Of a stretch of 64,000 nt of DNA, positions 40,239-49,265 are shown piece after piece. Made by a program: the position numbers and the translations under genes. Source of the stretch: Streptomyces cyaneus (lineage in GTDB: Bacteria; Actinomycetota; Actinomycetes; Streptomycetales; Streptomycetaceae); the NCBI RefSeq assembly GCF_004028635.1, contig NZ_ML138679.1, positions 124,001-188,000 on the forward strand. The letters run 5' to 3'. The stretch's first letter is position 1; the number at the start of each line of letters is the position of its first letter. The notes under the pieces were generated by a model, which did not search any database, was not told where the DNA came from, and saw only the letters and a list, made by a program, of their open reading frames with translations.

Positions 40239-40970
40239 CTATCCTACGGCCGTTCCGAACAAGCTGCCCAGGGCGTACGTCACACCGGCCGCGGCGCCAC
40301 CGAGCGCCAGCTGCCGCAGCCCGCTGAACCACCAGCTCCGCGCGGTCACCTTGGCCACCACCGCACCGCACAGGAAAAGCCCGACGAGCGCGAGCAGCAC
40401 GGCCGGCCACAGCGCGGTCGCACCGAGCAGATACGGCAGTACGGGCAGCAGGGCCCCCAGCGCGAACGCCCCGAACGACGACACGGCCGCGACCAGCGGC
40501 GAGGGCAGATCGCCGGGGTCGATGCCGAGCTCCTCGCGGGCGTGGATCTCCAGGGCCAGCTCGGGATCACGCGAGAGCTGCTCGGCCACGGCCCGCGCGA
40601 GCTCGGGCTCGACGCCCCGGGCCGCATAGAGGGCCGCGAGCTCGGCCTCCTCGTCCTTCGGGTGCTTTCTCAGCTCCCGCCGCTCGACATCCAGCTCGGC
40701 CTCGACGAGCTCGCGCTGCGAGGCGACGGAGGTGTACTCGCCGGCGGCCATGGAGAAGGCGCCGGCGGAGAGCCCTGCGAGCCCACTCAGCACGATGGTC
40801 TGGTGACTGACGGCCCCACCCGCGACACCGGTCATCAGAGCGAGGTTGGAGACCAGGCCGTCCATCGCACCGAAGACGGCGGGGCGCAGCCAGCCGCCGT
40901 TCACATCCCGGTGCGTGTGGTTGTCACGGTGCGCCTCGTGCAGCGCGGCCTCGGTCTCGATGATCGCCAT
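40239..40970 (-). CDS. VIT1/CCC1-family iron/manganese transporter
   Basis: This 243-residue membrane protein resembles yeast CCC1 and plant VIT1, which move Fe2+ or Mn2+ out of the cytoplasm. Helix 1 reads AVFGAMDGLVSNLALMTGVAGG. The second segment LAGLSAGAFSMAAGEYTSVASQ is followed by the acidic helical metal-binding loop (RRELRKHPKDEEAELAALY ... LGIDPG). Three C-terminal helices complete the five-helix topology. GGGGGAT precedes the ATG. Iron-box-like sequences lie upstream, fitting regulation by a DtxR-family protein. Confidence 0.9.
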   Translation of the reverse strand: MAIIETEAALHEAHRDNHTHRDVNGGWLRPAVFGAMDGLVSNLALMTGVAGGAVSHQTIVLSGLAGLSAGAFSMAAGEYTSVASQRELVEAELDVERRELRKHPKDEEAELAALYAARGVEPELARAVAEQLSRDPELALEIHAREELGIDPGDLPSPLVAAVSSFGAFALGALLPVLPYLLGATALWPAVLLALVGLFLCGAVVAKVTARSWWFSGLRQLALGGAAAGVTYALGSLFGTAVG

Positions 40971-40988
40971 GGTGATCCCCCAGAAAAC

Positions 40989-41007
40989 TCAGGTAAGGCT
41001 GTCTTTA
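40989..41007. promoter_or_regulatory. iron-box-like palindrome upstream of the VIT-type transporter
   Basis: TCAGGTAAGGCTGTCTTTA matches the DtxR/IdeR iron-box consensus TWAGGTWAGSCTWACCTWA at 15 of 19 positions. It lies 18 bp before the transporter start codon. Binding of DmdR1/IdeR is inferred. Confidence 0.5.
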
Positions 41008-41069
41008 GACAAGTTCTACTCTTGGACAACACTGAATCTACGCCTGGAAATTCCGCCCCGCCAGCAAGG

Positions 41070-41088
41070 AAAGGCTGGGCTAACCTGC
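41070..41088. promoter_or_regulatory. second, weaker iron-box-like sequence
   Basis: AAAGGCTGGGCTAACCTGC matches the same consensus at 14 of 19 positions, mainly in the right half GGGCTAACCT. It lies between the transporter and the first ADP-ribosylglycohydrolase gene. Confidence 0.35.
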
Positions 41089-41243
41089 GGTTTTCCCTAG
41101 AACGCTCATTCGTAGCGAGGCCTGCACAGATGTCGACCGGGTGACACTGAGGCCTCGGAGGCTCAGGTCAACCGCCGACGGTGGGACACATCCGCAAAGG
41201 GCTCCGCGCGCCCTGGGCGGAGCCCCCGGAGGAGAGGCCGCGC

Positions 41244-42305
41244 ATGCCATCGATCGCCTGCATTCCCCCGGTCCCGGCGCCCGGGGACGCCGCCGAACTC
41301 CGCGACCGGGCACGCGGCGCACTGCTGGGCCTGGCGGTCGGCGACGCGCTGGGCGCCCCGGCGGAGAACATGAAGCCCTCCGAGATCCGCGCTCGCTGGG
41401 GCCGCATCACGGGATTCGTCACCGACAACCCGGCCGGCACGGACGACACCGAATACGCGATCTTCTCGGGTCTCCTCCTCGCCCGCCACGGCTCGGCCCT
41501 CACCCCGGTCCATGTGGAGACGGCCTGGCACGAGTGGATCGCGGACCGTTCGGAAGGCCCCTTCCGGGGTGCCGGCTTCAGCGAACGGGGCACGCTGGAG
41601 AACCTCCGCCGAGGCCTCGCGGCCCCCATCTCGGCCCAGCACCGCCACGCCTGGAGCGACGGCCTCGCCATGCGGGCGGCCCCCTTCGGCGTCTTCGCGG
41701 CGGGCCGCCCGGCCGAGGCCGCCCGCCTGGTCGCGATCGACGGCTCGGTGAGCCACGACGGCGAGGGCATCTACGGCGGCCAGGCGGTGGCGGCGGGCGT
41801 AGCGGCGGCGATGGCGGGGGCGCCGACGATCGCGGTGGTCGCCTCGGCCCTCGCGGTGGTCCCGGACGACTCCTGGACGGCCCGTTCCCTGCGCCGCGCC
41901 GTGGCGGTGGCCCACCGAGGCGAGCGCGCGGTCCGCTCCGCGGTCGTGATCGGCGGCTACCCCTGGACCGACCTGGCCCCCGAGGCGGTGGCGCTGGCCT
42001 TCGGGGCGTATGCGGCGGCGGACGGCGACTTCGTACAGGCGGTGCTGACGGCCGTGAACATGGGCCGGGACGCAGACACGACGGCGGCGGTGGCGGGCGC
42101 CCTGGCCGGCGCGACCCAGGGGGCGCCGGCGATCCCGACGGAGTGGGCGGCGGCGATCGGACCGGCGCGGGGAAGCTGTCTGCCGTCGATGGCCGGGCAT
42201 CACGTGCTGGACGTGGCGGAGTTGCTGGTGGCGGGAGAAGACGCGAAGTGGAGGGCGGGGGGATGCGTAGCGGCTGAGGCTCCGGCACCAGGCGAAGGGG
42301 TCTGA
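41244..42305 (+). CDS. ADP-ribosylglycohydrolase-fold protein, array member 1
   Basis: This 353-residue protein of the DraG/ARH family uses two Mg ions to cleave ADP-ribosyl or related N/O-glycosidic bonds. The metal residues are intact: GLAVGDALGAPAE, then TDDTEYAIFSG, and GRDADTTAAVAGALAGA near the C-terminus. The ATG at 41244 follows GGAGGAGAGG. It is the first of seven same-strand genes with overlaps or 2-8 bp gaps. Its substrate is unknown; the nearby kinase suggests a small ribosylated molecule and not only protein de-ADP-ribosylation. Confidence 0.88.
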   Translation: MPSIACIPPVPAPGDAAELRDRARGALLGLAVGDALGAPAENMKPSEIRARWGRITGFVTDNPAGTDDTEYAIFSGLLLARHGSALTPVHVETAWHEWIADRSEGPFRGAGFSERGTLENLRRGLAAPISAQHRHAWSDGLAMRAAPFGVFAAGRPAEAARLVAIDGSVSHDGEGIYGGQAVAAGVAAAMAGAPTIAVVASALAVVPDDSWTARSLRRAVAVAHRGERAVRSAVVIGGYPWTDLAPEAVALAFGAYAAADGDFVQAVLTAVNMGRDADTTAAVAGALAGATQGAPAIPTEWAAAIGPARGSCLPSMAGHHVLDVAELLVAGEDAKWRAGGCVAAEAPAPGEGV

Positions 42306-42307
42306 CG

Positions 42308-43618
42308 ATGACACCGCCCACTCCCTGGGACGAGGGAACGCCAACGGCAGCACCCCCCGACGCGGATCCCACGGCCCTCACGCAGCCGAACGAACCCGAG
42401 GCCGCCGACGGCGAACACGCCCCACCGGGGCCACCCGCACACGACGACGAAAGCCGCACGGGCGGTGCGGGTGGGAAACAATCGGCCGAAGGCGAAGCCG
42501 AGGCCGGTCAACGCGTCCTCGGCCTCCTGCTCGGCCTAGCCGCAGGCGACGCCGCCGGCTGGCCCGCCGCCCGCCACCGAGCCGCCCGTATGCCCGAGTG
42601 GACCCGCCGCCTCACCCGCGAACTCGACACCTTCGCCGAACACAACGCGACGACCACCCTCCCCGTCCCCATCGCCCTGAACCAACCCCCGGAACCCCTG
42701 CGCCTCGGCCCCTCCGACGACGCGGAATGGGCGGCGTTCGCAGCAGAGGCGCTCCTGCGGGCCGGCGACGACACAGCCCTCGGCGATCTGAGCCGAGAGC
42801 GCCGCACGCGAGCCGCGATCGACCTCACCTGGAACGCCGTGGCCGGCGAAGTCGCCGCGGCAGCGGACCGCGCCCCCGAGGTCGAGTCGGCCATCCTCCC
42901 CCTGCGCGCCCGCATCTCCGTCCGCGCCGGCCTGGGCAACCTCGCCACCGGCCTGCGCCCACCCGCCACCGGCCACGACAACCCGCACTACTTCGACGAC
43001 GCGGCCTGCGTCAGGGCGTGCGTCCTCGCCGCAGCCCACCCCGGCGACCCCCGCAGCGCCGCCGACCTCGCCGAGTTCGACGCCCGCTACACCCAGGACG
43101 GCGACGGCGTACACGGCGCGAGGGCGATGGCGGCGGCCCTGGCGCTGGCCCTGACGGGTGCGGACACCAGGGCCTGCGTGGCAGCCGCACTCACCGAACT
43201 CCCCGAGGAGACGGAGATCGGCCGCAACGCCCGCCACGCGCTGAAGCTCGCGCACGACGCCGACAGCGCCTTCGCCCTGATCCCCCTCCTCGAACACCAA
43301 ATCGTCGACCACGTCTACAGCTACGGCATCGCCGCGGCCGAAACGGTCCCGGTGGCCCTGGCCCTCGCGGTCGCGGCGCGGGGCCGTATCGCCGAGGCGG
43401 TCCCGGCCGCCGCGTGCCTCTCCCGGGTCGCGGACTCGGCGCCGGCCCTGGTCGGCGCGCTGACGGGCGCGTTGGGCGGCGGCGCGTCGATCCCGGCGAC
43501 CTGGCGGGACACCTGCCGCACCCTCTCCGGCTGTGTACTGCCCCGGCTCACCGGCACCGACCTGGTGGAACTCGCCGAACTCCTGGAAGCCACGCAACCG
43601 GCCCGACCAGGGGGATGA
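42308..43618 (+). CDS. ADP-ribosylglycohydrolase-fold protein, array member 2, probably degenerate
   Basis: This 436-residue ARH-fold protein starts with about 65 Pro/Glu-rich disordered residues. The first metal motif is GLAAGDAAGWPAA. The TDDT motif appears replaced by SDDAEW. The C-terminal metal motif GRDxDT is replaced by SRVADSAPALVGALTGALGG. Loss of the Arg-Asp-x-Asp-Thr element suggests a pseudoenzyme or altered chemistry. It follows member 1 after two bases, so it is co-translated. A regulatory or structural role beside the active paralogues is possible. Confidence 0.8.
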   Translation: MTPPTPWDEGTPTAAPPDADPTALTQPNEPEAADGEHAPPGPPAHDDESRTGGAGGKQSAEGEAEAGQRVLGLLLGLAAGDAAGWPAARHRAARMPEWTRRLTRELDTFAEHNATTTLPVPIALNQPPEPLRLGPSDDAEWAAFAAEALLRAGDDTALGDLSRERRTRAAIDLTWNAVAGEVAAAADRAPEVESAILPLRARISVRAGLGNLATGLRPPATGHDNPHYFDDAACVRACVLAAAHPGDPRSAADLAEFDARYTQDGDGVHGARAMAAALALALTGADTRACVAAALTELPEETEIGRNARHALKLAHDADSAFALIPLLEHQIVDHVYSYGIAAAETVPVALALAVAARGRIAEAVPAAACLSRVADSAPALVGALTGALGGGASIPATWRDTCRTLSGCVLPRLTGTDLVELAELLEATQPARPGG

Positions 43619-43626
43619 TTCGGGGC

Positions 43627-44820
43627 ATGACGCCCAAAGCACAAGAAACCAGTGGCCCGCGAGAAACCAGTGGTCCGCGTCTCGACGAGCGGATCACCGG
43701 CGCCCTGGTCGGCGCGGCGGTCGGCGACGCCCTCGGCGGGCCGGTGGAGGGCTACTCCCCCGACCAGATCCTTCAGCGCCACGGCGGCCGCGTCCACGGC
43801 ATCGTCGGCCCCTGGAACGGCGACGCCTGGCGCACGGCCCGCCCCATCGCGCCGTACCACAAGGGCGACGGGCACATCACCGACGACACGTTGCTGACGC
43901 ACGCGCTGATCCGGGTCTACGCGACGGTCCGCGACCACCTGGACGCGTACGCGATCGCCGACCACCTGGTCCCGGACCTGATGACGAACCCGCGCTGGAT
44001 CCCGGAGCTGGAGGCCGAGGCGCTCCCCCTGCACCGGATCTTCCTGGCGGAGAAGTGGCTGGTGGCCAGGCTCCACTACGGCCACGTGGACCCACGAGAG
44101 GCCGGTGTCGGCAACATCGTCAACTGCGGTGCGGCGATGTACATGGCCCCGGTCGGCCTGGTGAACGCGGCCGATCCCAGGGCCGCGTACGCGGAGGCCC
44201 TGGACGTCGCGGGTGCCCACCAGTCGTCGTACGGCCGCGAGGCGGCGGGCGTCTTCGCGGCGGGGGTCGCCGCGGCGTGCGCTCCCGGCTCGACACCGGA
44301 CACGATCGTCACGGCCTGCCTGTCCCTGGCGAAGGACGGCACGAGGGCGGCGATCGAGAAGGCCTGTGAAGCGGCAAGCCGTCACACGGACTTCGAGTCG
44401 GCCCTGACCCCGCTCCGGGAGGCGGTCGCCCCGTACGACACGGTGGGCCCCGACTACCGCCAGCCTTCCCTCGGCGCCCGCCGCCCCTCCCGCCTGCACG
44501 CGATCGAGGAACTCCCCATCGCCCTGGCCATGGTGCTGGTCGCGAACGGCGACTACCGCCAAGCGGTCCTGGGCGCGGTGAACTACGGCCGCGACTGCGA
44601 CTCGATCGCGACGATGGCGGGCGCCCTGGCCGGCGCCCTGGGCTCACCGGTCCCCGAGGACTGGTCGAAGACGGTCGCGGAGGCCAGCCGCCTGGACCTG
44701 TGGGCACCACCCCGCACTCTGACCGAGGTCACGAGGGAGATCCACGCCCGCGACGTAGACCGCCGCCGAGCCCACGAAGCGGCCTTCACGGCACTGGAGG
44801 GCCGAGGATGCTCCGACTGA
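43627..44820 (+). CDS. ADP-ribosylglycohydrolase-fold protein, array member 3
   Basis: This 397-residue ARH-family protein has GAAVGDALGGPVEGY, ITDDTLLTHALI and GRDCDSIATMAGALAGALG, so the metal site is intact. It is longer in the middle than member 1 and has NIVNCGAAMYMAPVGLVNAADP, as in ARH proteins acting on small molecules. The start could be ATG 43627 or ATG 43615, which overlaps the previous stop (ATGA); the ribosome site does not decide. Its 3' end overlaps member 4 by 13 bases. Confidence 0.86.
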   Translation: MTPKAQETSGPRETSGPRLDERITGALVGAAVGDALGGPVEGYSPDQILQRHGGRVHGIVGPWNGDAWRTARPIAPYHKGDGHITDDTLLTHALIRVYATVRDHLDAYAIADHLVPDLMTNPRWIPELEAEALPLHRIFLAEKWLVARLHYGHVDPREAGVGNIVNCGAAMYMAPVGLVNAADPRAAYAEALDVAGAHQSSYGREAAGVFAAGVAAACAPGSTPDTIVTACLSLAKDGTRAAIEKACEAASRHTDFESALTPLREAVAPYDTVGPDYRQPSLGARRPSRLHAIEELPIALAMVLVANGDYRQAVLGAVNYGRDCDSIATMAGALAGALGSPVPEDWSKTVAEASRLDLWAPPRTLTEVTREIHARDVDRRRAHEAAFTALEGRGCSD

Positions 44821-46223
44821 CCTGGGTCCAGCCGGAGGACCTGCTGGGCCACGAGCTGCGCCAGGCGGCCCTGGACGGCCGGGAGCCGTCGAGGATCGCG
44901 GAGAGGTGGAAGGCGGCGGGTGGTGGAGAAGCCCCGCTGCGGGCGGGGGCGTCCACAAAACCGGCGTCGAGGTACCTGCGGACACTGGCGGAGGACCTGC
45001 TGGACGAACTGGCCGACCTGCCCAGCAGGTTGAAGGACGACGAGCCGACGGACCTGGAGAAGATCAAGTTCCTGTGCCCGAACTGGCCGAGCGACTCCGG
45101 CACCTCCACAGCAACCCCCGCTCCGGCCGCCTACGAGGCCGCCTGGCTCGGCCGAGCCATCGGCTGCCTCCTGGGCAAGCCCGTGGAGAAGCTCCCCCTC
45201 GAAGCCATCCGCCGGCTGGCCAAAGCCACCGGAAACTGGCCCCTGACCACCTACTTCACCGCTCGCGGCGTCCCCCAGGACCTCCTCGCCGCCCACCCTT
45301 GGAACCGCCGCTCGGCCCTCACCTCCCTCGCCGAGAACATCGACGGCATGCCCGAGGACGACGACCTCAACTACCCCCTCCTCAACCTCCTCCTGCTCAG
45401 GCGCCACGGCAGAGCCTTCACCACCACGGACGTAGCCCGCCTGTGGCTCGACGAACTCCCACCCGGCCGCACCTTCACCGCCGAACGCATCGCCCACCGC
45501 AACCTCCTCCTCGGCATCGAACCCCCGCACACGGCCCGCCACCGCAACCCCTTCCGCGAGTGGATCGGCGCCCTCATCCGCGCGGACGTCCACGGCTGGA
45601 CCAACCCCGGCAACCCGGCCGCCGCAGCCGAACAGGCCCACCGCGACGCGACCCTCACCCACACCGCCAACGGCGTCTACGCGGCGATGTTCACGGCGGC
45701 AGTCATCGCGCAGGCAGCGACAGCGACGGCCACGACGTCAGCGACCGCAGCCCCCGACATCCACACCTGTCTGCGCACGGGCCTCACGGTGATCCCCCCG
45801 AACTCCCGCCTGGCCCGAGCCGTCCGGCACGCCATCCAACTGGCCGACACCCACGAGGACTTCGACACGGTCGTCGACGAACTCCACGCCACCCACGCGC
45901 ACGCCCACCACTGGGTCCACGCCATCCCCAACACCGCCCTGATCACCGCCGCCCTCACGCACGCGAACGGCGACTTCACCGGCTCCATCTGCCGTGCCGT
46001 ATCGGGAGGTTGGGACACCGACTCCAACGGTGCGACGGCGGGCAGCATCGCCGCCCTCCTCACCGGCACCCCCGCCGCCCTCCCCGATCGCTGGACGGCC
46101 CCCCTCAAGAACCGCCTCGCCACCTCCGTCGCCGACTTCAACGGCACTGGCTTCGACGCACTGGCCCGACTCACGCACGAACTCGCCCGTCCGCTCTCCC
46201 CCTTGGAGGCCACTCGCCCATGA
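44808..46223 (+). CDS. ADP-ribosylglycohydrolase-fold protein, array member 4
   Basis: This 471-residue ARH-family protein is the most divergent at its N-terminus. About 110 residues (MLRLTWVQPEDLLGHELRQA) precede the fold, which begins AAWLGRAIGCLLGKPVEK. The middle acidic motif is EDDDLNYPLL and the C-terminal motif is SGGWDTDSNGATAGSIAALLTG, which keeps the metal-binding Asp residues. The GGWDTDSNGA form is found in ARH proteins outside the protein-de-ADP-ribosylating group. The ATG overlaps member 3 and its stop overlaps the kinase start. Confidence 0.86.
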   Translation: MLRLTWVQPEDLLGHELRQAALDGREPSRIAERWKAAGGGEAPLRAGASTKPASRYLRTLAEDLLDELADLPSRLKDDEPTDLEKIKFLCPNWPSDSGTSTATPAPAAYEAAWLGRAIGCLLGKPVEKLPLEAIRRLAKATGNWPLTTYFTARGVPQDLLAAHPWNRRSALTSLAENIDGMPEDDDLNYPLLNLLLLRRHGRAFTTTDVARLWLDELPPGRTFTAERIAHRNLLLGIEPPHTARHRNPFREWIGALIRADVHGWTNPGNPAAAAEQAHRDATLTHTANGVYAAMFTAAVIAQAATATATTSATAAPDIHTCLRTGLTVIPPNSRLARAVRHAIQLADTHEDFDTVVDELHATHAHAHHWVHAIPNTALITAALTHANGDFTGSICRAVSGGWDTDSNGATAGSIAALLTGTPAALPDRWTAPLKNRLATSVADFNGTGFDALARLTHELARPLSPLEATRP

Positions 46224-47113
46224 CCGACATCGTCGTGCTCGGCAGCACGAACATGGACCTCGTCACCTACGTCGAGAAGGCCCCGCAGCGCGGCGAGACC
46301 GTGACGGGCCGGGAGTTCCGTACGATCCCCGGCGGCAAGGGCGCCAACCAGGCGATCGCGGCGGCCCGCGCGGGCGGCAACGTCTCGATGATCGGCGCCG
46401 TGGGGAACGACGCCTACGGCACCCGCCTGCGCTCCACCCTCGAACACTCCGGCGTCGACACCGACGACCTCCGCACGGCCGAGGGCCCGTCCGGCACCGC
46501 GCACATCGTCGTGGACGACGAGGGCGGCAACGCGATCGTCGTGATCCCCGGCGCGAACGGCACGCTGGACCACCTGAGCCCCGGCGACGAGGGCGTCATC
46601 GCCGCCGCAGAGACCCTCCTGCTCCAGCTGGAGATCCCGCTGGCCGCGGTCCTCGCCGGCGCGCAGGCGGCCCACCGCCACGGCGTCCGTACGATCCTCA
46701 CCCCCGCGCCCGCCCAGCCGCTCCCCCGCGAACTCCTCGCCACCATCGACCTGTTGGTCCCCAACGAACACGAGGCCACCACCCTCACCGGCCGCACCGA
46801 CCCCCGAGAGGCGGCCACCGCGCTGCTCGACCAGGTGCCCGAGGTCGTCGTCACCCTGGGCGCGGCCGGCAGCCTGTACGCCACCCGCGGCGCCGACCCC
46901 GTGACCGTCCCGGCGCCCAAGGTCACCGCCGTCGACTCCACCGGCGCCGGCGACACCTTCGTCGGCGCCCTCGCGGTGGCACTCGGCGAGGGGCGGCCGA
47001 TGCGGGAGGCGCTGGCGTGGGCGGCAGAGGCCGCGGCTCTGTCGGTCCAGCGGGAGGGCGCCTCGGTGGCGATGCCGTACCGTCCCGAGATCGACGCGCG
47101 GTACGCCTCATGA
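46220..47113 (+). CDS. PfkB-family carbohydrate kinase (ribokinase-like)
   Basis: This 297-residue sugar kinase has the ribokinase N-terminal LGSTNMDLVTYV, the PfkB signature 1 PGGKGANQAIAAARAGG, GAVGNDAYG and the ATP/anion-hole motif DSTGAGDTFVGALAVAL with the catalytic Asp. It probably phosphorylates ribose or a ribose-like sugar released by the upstream glycohydrolases; that link is inferred from the operon. It has ATGA overlaps on both sides. Confidence 0.9.
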   Translation: MTDIVVLGSTNMDLVTYVEKAPQRGETVTGREFRTIPGGKGANQAIAAARAGGNVSMIGAVGNDAYGTRLRSTLEHSGVDTDDLRTAEGPSGTAHIVVDDEGGNAIVVIPGANGTLDHLSPGDEGVIAAAETLLLQLEIPLAAVLAGAQAAHRHGVRTILTPAPAQPLPRELLATIDLLVPNEHEATTLTGRTDPREAATALLDQVPEVVVTLGAAGSLYATRGADPVTVPAPKVTAVDSTGAGDTFVGALAVALGEGRPMREALAWAAEAAALSVQREGASVAMPYRPEIDARYAS

Positions 47114-48351
47114 CCGCGCCCGGCCCCCAGCCCCCTACCGCCCCTGCCCCTCTCCGTACCACCCCCGCACCTCCCCTGACCGGCCTGCGCGTCCTCGACC
47201 TCGCCACCCTCTTCGCCGGCCCCCTCGCCGCCACGATGCTCGGCGACTTCGGCGCGGAGGTCGTCAAGGTCGAGCACCCCGCGAAGCCGGACCCCTCCCG
47301 CGGTCACGGCCCGTCGAAGGACGGCGTGGGCCTGTGGTGGAAGGTCCTCGGCCGCAACAAGCGCAACATCACCCTGAACCTCTCCAAGCCAGGCGGCCGC
47401 GCCACCCTCCTGCGCCTTGCCGCGACCGCGGACGTCGTCATCGAGAACTTCCGCCCGGGCACCCTGGAGAAATGGGACCTCGGCTGGCCCGAACTCTCCG
47501 CCGCCAACCCCCGCCTGGTCCTCACCCGCGTCACCGGCTTCGGCCAGTTCGGCCCCTACGCCCACCGCCCCGGCTTCGGCACCCTCGCCGAGGCGATGAG
47601 CGGCTTCGCCGCGCTCACCGGCGAACCGGACGCACCCCCGACGCTCCCGCCCTTCGGCCTGGCCGACTCGATCGCCGCCCTCGCGACCGCGTACGCGGTA
47701 CTGACGGCACTGGCCGCGCGCGAGCGCACCGGCGAGGGCCAGGTCGTCGACATGGCGCTGATCGAGCCGATGCTGCTGGCCCTCGGCCCCCAGCCGACCT
47801 GGTACGACCAGCTGGGATACGTCCAGGAACGCACCGGCAACCGCTCCGCCAACAACGCCCCGCGCAACACCTATCGCACCGCGGACGGAGGCTGGGTCGC
47901 CGTCTCCACCTCCGCCCAGTCGATCGCCGAGCGGGTGATGCACCTGGTGGGACGCCCCGAGCTGATCGACGAACCGTGGTTCGCGACGGGCGCCGACCGG
48001 GCCCGCCACGCCGACGTCCTCGACCGGGCGGTCGGCGACTGGATCGCCCGCCACACCCGCGCCGACGTCCTCGCCGCCTTCGAGAAGGCGGAGGCCGCGG
48101 TGGCCCCGATCCAGGACGTACGGGACGTGATGACGGACCCCCAGTACGCGGCCCTCGACACGATCACCACCGTCGACGACCCCGAGCTGGGGGCGCTGCG
48201 CATGCAGAACGTCCTCTTCCGTCTCTCCGCCACCCCCGGCACGATCCGCTGGGCGGGCCGCCCGCACGGCGCGGACACGGACGAGATCCTCACCGACCTG
48301 GGCCTGACCCCCGCCGAACTGGCAGCCCTGCGCGAGGAGGGCGCCCTGTGA
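47110..48351 (+). CDS. Class III CoA-transferase (CaiB/BaiF family)
   Basis: This 413-residue family III CoA-transferase moves CoA between carboxylic acids. It has GLRVLDLATLFAGPLAATMLGD at the N-terminus, KVEHPAKPDPSRGHGP, the RNKRNITLNL motif and the catalytic Asp in GQVVDMALIEPM. The C-terminal lobe ends with GRPHGADTDEIL. The start overlaps the kinase stop; the stop overlaps the lyase GTG. Together with the lyase it could activate and split a dicarboxylic or hydroxy acid, but the substrate is unknown. Confidence 0.88.
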   Translation: MTAPGPQPPTAPAPLRTTPAPPLTGLRVLDLATLFAGPLAATMLGDFGAEVVKVEHPAKPDPSRGHGPSKDGVGLWWKVLGRNKRNITLNLSKPGGRATLLRLAATADVVIENFRPGTLEKWDLGWPELSAANPRLVLTRVTGFGQFGPYAHRPGFGTLAEAMSGFAALTGEPDAPPTLPPFGLADSIAALATAYAVLTALAARERTGEGQVVDMALIEPMLLALGPQPTWYDQLGYVQERTGNRSANNAPRNTYRTADGGWVAVSTSAQSIAERVMHLVGRPELIDEPWFATGADRARHADVLDRAVGDWIARHTRADVLAAFEKAEAAVAPIQDVRDVMTDPQYAALDTITTVDDPELGALRMQNVLFRLSATPGTIRWAGRPHGADTDEILTDLGLTPAELAALREEGAL

Positions 48352-49199
48352 CGAGCCCGGCAACGACCGCCCCCTTCCCCCTGACCTGGCTGTACGCACC
48401 CGGAGACCGCCCACAGGTGGTGGCCAAGGCCCTGACGTCCGGCGCCGACATCGTCATCGTCGACCTGGAGGACGCGGTGGCCCCGGACCGCAAGGACTAC
48501 GCCCGCGCGGCCACGGCCGACCTGCTCGCCGAGCCGGAGCACCCCGTCCCCGTCCACGTCCGCGTGAACGCCCTGGGCACCCCGCCCGCGGCGAAGGACC
48601 TCGAGGCACTCGCCGCCCTCCCCGGCCTGTCCGGCCTGCGTCTGCCGAAGGTGACCTCCGCCGAGCAGATCATCCACCTCGCCGAGACCACACCGCCCGG
48701 CGACCCGGGCGCGACCCCGCTGCACGCCCTCCTGGAATCGGCCCTGGGCATCGAGCGCGCCCACGCCATCGCCTGCGCCCACCCCTGCCTCCACGGCATC
48801 TCGCTGGGCGAGGCGGACCTACGGACCGACCTGGGCGTACGGGGCGACGCGGGCCTCGACTGGTCGCGCTCCCGCGTCGTCGTCGCCGCGCGGGCCGCGG
48901 GGCTGCCCCCACCGTCCCAGTCGATCCACCCGGACATCCGCGACCTGGAGGGCCTGGCGGCATCCTGCGCCCACGGCCGCACCCTGGGCTTCCTCGGCCG
49001 GGCTGCCATCCACCCCCGCCAACTCCCGGTGATCGAACGGGCCTACCTCCCCACGGAGGCGGAACTGGAACAGGCGGAGACGATCCTCAAGGCAGCGGCG
49101 ACGGAACACGGCGCCCAGGCCCTGCAGGATGGAACCTTCATCGACGCGGCGGTGGTGGCGGCGGCCCAGCGGACCCTGTCGCTGGCGCGCCGCCGCTGA
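48348..49199 (+). CDS. CitE-family CoA-ester lyase (HpcH/HpaI aldolase fold)
   Basis: This is a 283-residue TIM-barrel lyase of the CitE/malyl-CoA lyase family. It has LYAPGDRPQVVAKAL, the metal-binding IVDLEDAVAPDRK, the substrate Arg in LRLPKVTSAEQI, LLESALGIERA with a metal Glu, and GEADLRTDLGV. The GTG start overlaps the CoA-transferase stop and has GGAGG upstream. It ends the seven-gene operon, followed by a strong hairpin. Confidence 0.88.
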   Translation: MTSPATTAPFPLTWLYAPGDRPQVVAKALTSGADIVIVDLEDAVAPDRKDYARAATADLLAEPEHPVPVHVRVNALGTPPAAKDLEALAALPGLSGLRLPKVTSAEQIIHLAETTPPGDPGATPLHALLESALGIERAHAIACAHPCLHGISLGEADLRTDLGVRGDAGLDWSRSRVVVAARAAGLPPPSQSIHPDIRDLEGLAASCAHGRTLGFLGRAAIHPRQLPVIERAYLPTEAELEQAETILKAAATEHGAQALQDGTFIDAAVVAAAQRTLSLARRR

Positions 49200-49216
49200 G
49201 CAGGCCCACACACAGC

Positions 49217-49246
49217 GAGGGCGCCCGGGTGGTCCCGAGCGCCCTC
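49217..49246. terminator. bidirectional terminator after the CitE-family gene
   Basis: Arms GAGGGCGC (49217-49224) and GCGCCCTC (49239-49246) lie between the converging CitE-family gene and lgt. Confidence 0.75.
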
Positions 49247-49265
49247 ATCACCGTAGAACCAGGCC

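Noticed and set aside
40077..41144. Plus-strand frame from ATG 40077 opposite the VIT-type transporter
   Set aside because: It is antisense to a convincing membrane transporter, and its translation shows no family features.
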